Origin: Trachelipus rathkii | Taxonomy: Eukaryota; Arthropoda; Malacostraca; Isopoda; Trachelipodidae | Length of the DNA stretch: 10,000 nt | Assembly: GCA_015478945.1 (NCBI GenBank) | Contig: JABUQX010020991.1 | Span: forward strand, 57,501 to 67,500 | Direction of reading: 5' to 3' | In this document: piece by piece, positions 6,545 to 10,000 of the stretch | Position numbering within the stretch: the stretch's first letter is position 1 | Layout of the letters: every line of letters starts with the position of its first letter | Notes under the pieces: model-generated | What the model saw: only the letters and a program-made list of their open reading frames with translations | Database searches by the model: none | Told to the model about the DNA's origin: nothing | Program-made: the position numbers and the translations under genes

Positions 6545-8319
6545 CTACACATAAAATCTGGGAATCAGATTGGATACAGCCACCCTCATTTCGTTTTCTA
6601 CATTGATTTTTGATCGATATTTAGTTTTTATTACAGCGACAGCCAAAAATCCAGCTTCGCATAAATAAGAAGTCGCAAATGGAATTAAAAATTTTTTGAG
6701 CTTTACCAATCAGAAGTTGATATTCATTTTTTACCGACATCCAAAATTCTGTTAATTCCATGACACTAAATTTTATTTTCAACGAATTGTCGCAAGACAA
6801 TTCAATTAGATTCTCTTTTTCCGCAATGGTAAAGTCAGATGGAGCAGCAACATTAAATGGATCCTGAATCCATGAAAATTTATCCATATGATCGTTTTTA
6901 AAATATTTCTCAAACTCGGCAATAAGCTGTGATTTCATATCATGAGAGAAATCAATCCCATTTGAGGTCAGAAAGTGCTGCAATACAAGATACTATTGCA
7001 TCCAACTTATTCATTTTCATTTTCCATAATTTTATTTTATTTATGAAAGCCGAAATTTTCTCAATCCTTTTTAAAATGTGCATGTATCTTCCCTGCAGGA
7101 AGAGATTGAGAGCATTCAGCTTTTCAAAAATATCACATAAGTAAGCTAGCTTTAGCAGAAAATCTTCGTTAACAAAATAATCAGCATATTTGTGGTCTTC
7201 CTCTTTAAGGAAAATATAAATTTTCTGTCGCAGTTCATGCGTTCGATCCAATACGTTAGAACGAGAGAGCCATCGCGAAGTGCTGAAGTACAATAAAGAC
7301 GAATGTTCAGATCCCATCTCATCACATAATTTTTTGAAAAACCTTGCCTTCAAAGGCCGAGTTTTTATAAAATTAACTACATTCACTACATATTCAAAGA
7401 CCGTGTTCAATGTAGGACTCAGAAATTTGGTTGCGAGTGCTTCCCTGTGCATAATGCAATGGGTCCACAATGCATCAGGAGCTTTGCTTCGAATAAGTGC
7501 TTCCAATCCTCCATAACATCCGGATATAGCCCGAGCACCATAAGTGCAGACACCAACGCCCTTTGCCCACTCCATATTATTTTCCATTATAAAAGTATCG
7601 AGGATCTCAAACAAATCTTGAGCCTTAGCACCAGTAATAATACCTTTACAAAAGAGAAGTTCTTCTACAATGCTAATACTACTCGTAAACTTACACATAA
7701 CAAATCAAATGAGCATCTTTATTATTATCTATCATCCAGCTGCAGCCTAAATTCTTCCCTTTATTTTATCAATTAACGTCTATTGAGGTCCTTCGCAATG
7801 TGCTGTATTCGATGCACTGATGGTGTCATTGGAGAGGAGCACTTTTTAGTTAGCTCAGCAGACCTCACTGATCAATTATAAACACCATACTAAAGCAGCT
7901 GGTAGAATCAGTTCTTCCGCGATAGTATGAGGCTTCTTACATTTTGCAATTCTATGTGCCACCTTGTAGGATGCTAGCAAAGCATTGCTTGGAACTGATG
8001 CATGCTTAGTAAAACTACCCTTTTGTTGATTTAATTGTCTTAACTTTCTTGTAAAATAGTCCCGAGATTTAGTAACCATAGTGGCAAGATTGGTTTCTAA
8101 ATGGCGTTTCAACTTACTTGGTGCCAAAATTTTCATGCAAATTACACACTGCAGCCTATCTTCACTATGGAATTCTGTCGACGTAAACCCAAAATCCAAA
8201 TAACTGTCATCATATTTTCGATATTTATGCTTCTTCATGCTCGTGCCACTGGTTGACGATGTATCTTCTTTACTTTCACTCTCAGAACGCTTATTACTTT
8301 TTACTAAAAAATTATCCAT
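6545..8319 (-). pseudogene. hAT-superfamily transposase relic, ZBED5/SCAND3-like
   Basis: hAT transposases cut and paste DNA using an RNase-H-like DDE domain split by a helical insert, plus a C-terminal dimerisation region. The relic starts at ATG 8319. It has a Lys/Ser-rich leader, a BED-like finger (C58, C61, H73; the last His is Leu78), KPHTIAEELILPAA, then a badly broken stretch (7876-7699) keeping LSNDT and LQLDD. A good frame from 7698 to about 6985 follows, with GVCTYGA (normally CTDGA), HREALA, VVNFIKTRPL, RWLSRSNVL and KISAF. After a shift come WIQDPFN and EFWMSVKNEY (to about 6680). After another shift come LIPFATSYLCEAGF and ENEMRVAVSN, ending at a TAG at 6547-6545. Length (about 590 codons) is near the family's usual size as I recall it. 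First Asp and Glu are kept, the middle Asp is Tyr. It is inactive. Beyond the stop, CAGTGCATAAACAA at about 6485 might be a terminus, but no partner is found near 8400. Confidence 0.92.
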
Positions 8320-8430
8320 TTTTTTAAATTACGACAAGAAATAGACAATTATTTCAAAATGACAATTAGTGTTTTAGTTACTAAATAAATTAAATAATTA
8401 AGTTTCTTTAAACTCCACATCGAAATTCTA

Positions 8431-8436
<6 letters not shown>
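8320..8436. other. AT-rich leader upstream of the hAT gene
   Basis: About 117 bp between the hAT ATG and the TA block, presumably the element's 5' untranslated and terminal region. It has no recognisable hAT terminal repeat; the true end may have been lost where the microsatellite now begins. Confidence 0.4.
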
Positions 8437-8471
<35 letters not shown>

Positions 8472-8574
8472 TATATATATATATATATAAGGTTACATAT
8501 ACAGCAGCAGCAGCAGCAGCATACATAGTATATAGGGTGGAAAAGGTTGTTATATATATATATATATAAGCAGC
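8437..8574. repeat. Composite low-complexity block D (TA / CAG / AAGGTT)
   Basis: (TA)n at 8437-8467, GTG, (TA)n, AAGGTT (about 8489), a CAGCAGCAGCAGCAGCAG run (about 8502-8520), AAAAGGTTG (about 8541) and (TA)n again. It is the same vocabulary and the same AAGGTT orientation as blocks A-C, here just upstream of the hAT relic. Confidence 0.85.
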
Positions 8575-8831
8575 AAATAAGAATTCGCAGATAATAAAAT
8601 TTTCCTTCCATTTAATAATTATATTGACAACATTCACTCGTCACAATCTATTTTACTACTAAAACCACGTGAACCCGAAAAAGTTTTATGTAGAATCAGA
8701 ACGTGTCGATAAAGTAAAAAAACGTTCGAATTTGGTTGCGAATTTTTTAATTTTACATATATATGCGTTTTCTATAGAAATCCGTTTTCTATAACACGGT
8801 TTTCTGTTAAAAAATGAAATGGGGATAACAT
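8575..8831. other. AT-rich unique spacer
   Basis: Nothing coding is supported. The word CGTTTTCTATA occurs twice (about 8766 and 8783), the second time inside TCCGTTTTCTATAACACGG. Minus-strand open frames that continue into the neighbouring GACTCC array are by-products of that repeat. Confidence 0.5.
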
Positions 8832-9030
8832 CAGGGCTGTGGAGTCGTAAAAATGCCTTTGACCTGACCTGGGACTCCGACTGACCCGACTCCACTCCTT
8901 AAACAAAAAATTTCGGATTCCGACTCCGACCTGACTCCACTTAAACAAAAATTTCTGACCTGACCTGACCTGACTTGACACTCTGACTCCAGCAGTCAAA
9001 TTCAAAATTTCGACTCTGACTCAGCTTAGT
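8832..9030. repeat. GACTCC/GACCTG array opened by a hAT-like terminus
   Basis: CAGGGCTGTGGAGTCG at 8832-8847 begins with the CAGGG typical of hAT terminal repeats. It is followed by degenerate GACTCCGACTCC, GACCTGACCTG and ACTCCACT units to about 9025, interrupted twice by TTAAACAAAAATTT-like words. I recall CAGGGCTGTGGAGTCGGAG as a repeat end seen in several invertebrate genomes. No inverted partner is visible, so this is one end of an element or a truncated non-autonomous copy. Confidence 0.6.
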
Positions 9031-9171
9031 GTTTACAAAGTTACAATAAAATTTTTTTGTTTCAACTATTTTTTTCGCTTGCTTTTGAGAATAAAAAAAT
9101 ATACCACTTTTCCAATGAATTCCACTCCCAAATGCCATACTAAAAATACCGTAAAAGACTAGAAGTATAGC

Positions 9172-9250
9172 AGATGTCTGCAATCCGCATAATTTTTTCT
9201 TTTACCCCTCATCCGCGCATTTTTGCATCCGCATGAATTTTGCGGATAGC
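9172..9250. repeat. GCGGAT-type hairpin repeats, possible hAT end
   Basis: ATCCGCAT occurs at about 9183 and again at 9227, with CATCCGCGCAT between. ATCCGCA (9227-9233) pairs with TGCGGAT (9241-9247) over a seven-base loop. Clusters of GCGGATGCGGAT-like words are, as I recall, a feature of some hAT termini. The position, just upstream of the plus-strand hAT relic, fits a 5' end (CAGATGTCTGCAATCC at about 9173). Confidence 0.45.
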
Positions 9251-9261
9251 GATAGTATTCA

Positions 9262-10000
9262 TTTATGAATTAGAGACTAAATGTTCCTCAACTTTCTAAC
9301 GCAAGATGTTCAGACTCGTTGGAATAGTAGCTGGTACATGTGCTTAAGAGGATGGGAGAAATAAATGAAGCTGTGTTCCCTTACGCTTCGAACAAACACA
9401 AAGGCGAAAGGCTTGACAGGTGATGATACGCTATTTTAGGTAATTGCATTACTCTTCTTAAACTGTTTGAAGAGGTACCAAGACTATTATCTCAGAAAAA
9501 TTCTTGTTTTGCTCGAGATTCCTCTAGATGCAGCGATGAAAGCTGTTGCTAAATGCTGCTATTAAACGTAAGGGACTTTCAGAGGTGACAGAAACACTAA
9601 TGCTGAGATAGATAATAGATTACAAAATCTGCAAAATGATTACGCATCTGCAATAGTAACTTTTCTGGATCCTATATATAAAACCAAATTTCTTGAACCA
9701 CGTGTTTCACAAAGGGTTAAAATTTATTTAGTATGCCCATGTGATAAAATGCTGCTAAAGCCAGAAATTTCACCAGCCAATAAAAAGAAAGATTGCAGAA
9801 ACAGACACACATTTACTATCTGTTAGCGAAACCATTGCAAAACTCATGAACGTTCTTTTGCTTCTAGCAGCGATGAAGTCTTGTTCAGAGGTGTCAAAGA
9901 ACACTTCTGTCATTGATCGAAGATTATCAAAAGCGAAAATTCTTGGAATCGGATAAAGATCCACTGGTTTGATGGCGTGATAATTATAAAAGTTTCACAT
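9262..10000 (+). pseudogene. Second hAT transposase relic, ZBED4-like, running off the window
   Basis: Fragments in family order but in different frames: QDVQTRWNSSWYM (about 9302-9340), which matches the DVxTRWNSTxxML motif after the helical insert; ITLLKLFEEVPRLLSQ (about 9447-9495); AEIDNRLQNL and AIVTFLDPIYKTKF (about 9603-9695), matching the LATLLDPRYK region; and KFLESDKDPLV, stop, WRDNYKSF (about 9935-9998), matching the xxDPLxWWRxN start of the dimerisation domain, with its first Trp codon now TGA. Several stops and frameshifts separate them. The BED finger and both Asp residues of the DDE triad would lie upstream, but only about 230 bp separate this from the hAT-like end at 9172, so the 5' half is deleted. 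It is a different lineage from the minus-strand hAT relic and is cut by the window end. Confidence 0.8.

Noticed and set aside
4272..6799. 15-bp identity AATTGTCGCAAGACA at 4272-4286 and 6785-6799
   Set aside because: Flanks do not align; one copy is in the hAT gene and the other in the candidate exon, so chance is the simplest reading.
8686..9183. Three overlapping minus-strand frames
   Set aside because: They run through the GACTCC/GACCTG array, whose period of six keeps frames open (Ser-Gln-Val-Arg-Ser repeats); not genes.
9770..9964. 64-codon minus-strand frame
   Set aside because: Antisense to the plus-strand hAT relic and without similarity to anything I recognise.

Overview
This window looks like eukaryotic, non-vertebrate animal DNA, probably arthropod or another invertebrate with a transposon-rich genome. 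It is AT-rich and full of (TA)n tracts, and every recognisable coding stretch is a decayed transposable-element gene. There are no operons, no bacterial ribosome-binding-site pattern and no intact host gene that I can prove. Family names come from recognising protein motifs by eye; no search was run.

Layout: 1-700 is a composite low-complexity block built from (TA)n, GCTG/CAGC runs and AAGGTT-containing words. 703-917 is an exact 60-bp inverted repeat around a (TA)n core. 918-1422 is mostly unique AT-rich sequence with a faint zinc-finger-like fragment on the minus strand. 1423-3701 is, I argue, one DNA transposon: long imperfect terminal inverted repeats begin ACAGGCCGACGA and flank a broken minus-strand gene (3439-1734). 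That gene belongs to a widespread but uncharacterised animal protein family. 3702-4480 is AT-rich and holds a possible two-exon minus-strand gene start. 4621-4777 is a 30-bp minisatellite. 4919-5263 and 5634-6475 are further composite TA/CAG/AAGGTT blocks, separated by about 370 bp of unique DNA with a CRE palindrome and a tRNA-like B box.

6545-8319 (minus) is a nearly full-length but dead hAT transposase of the ZBED5/SCAND3-like type, with composite TA blocks beyond both ends. 8437-8574 is the fourth composite block. 8832-9030 is a degenerate GACTCC/GACCTG array that starts with a hAT-like terminus (CAGGGCTGTGGAGTCG). 9172-9250 has GCGGAT-type hairpin repeats typical of some hAT ends. 9262-10000 (plus) is a second, more decayed hAT transposase (ZBED4-like) that runs off the window.

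The genes do not form a pathway; this is a graveyard of cut-and-paste elements embedded in expanding simple repeats. The most valuable observation is the pairing of terminal inverted repeats with the uncharacterised protein family at 1423-3701. It suggests that the family is a DNA-transposon protein, perhaps its transposase.
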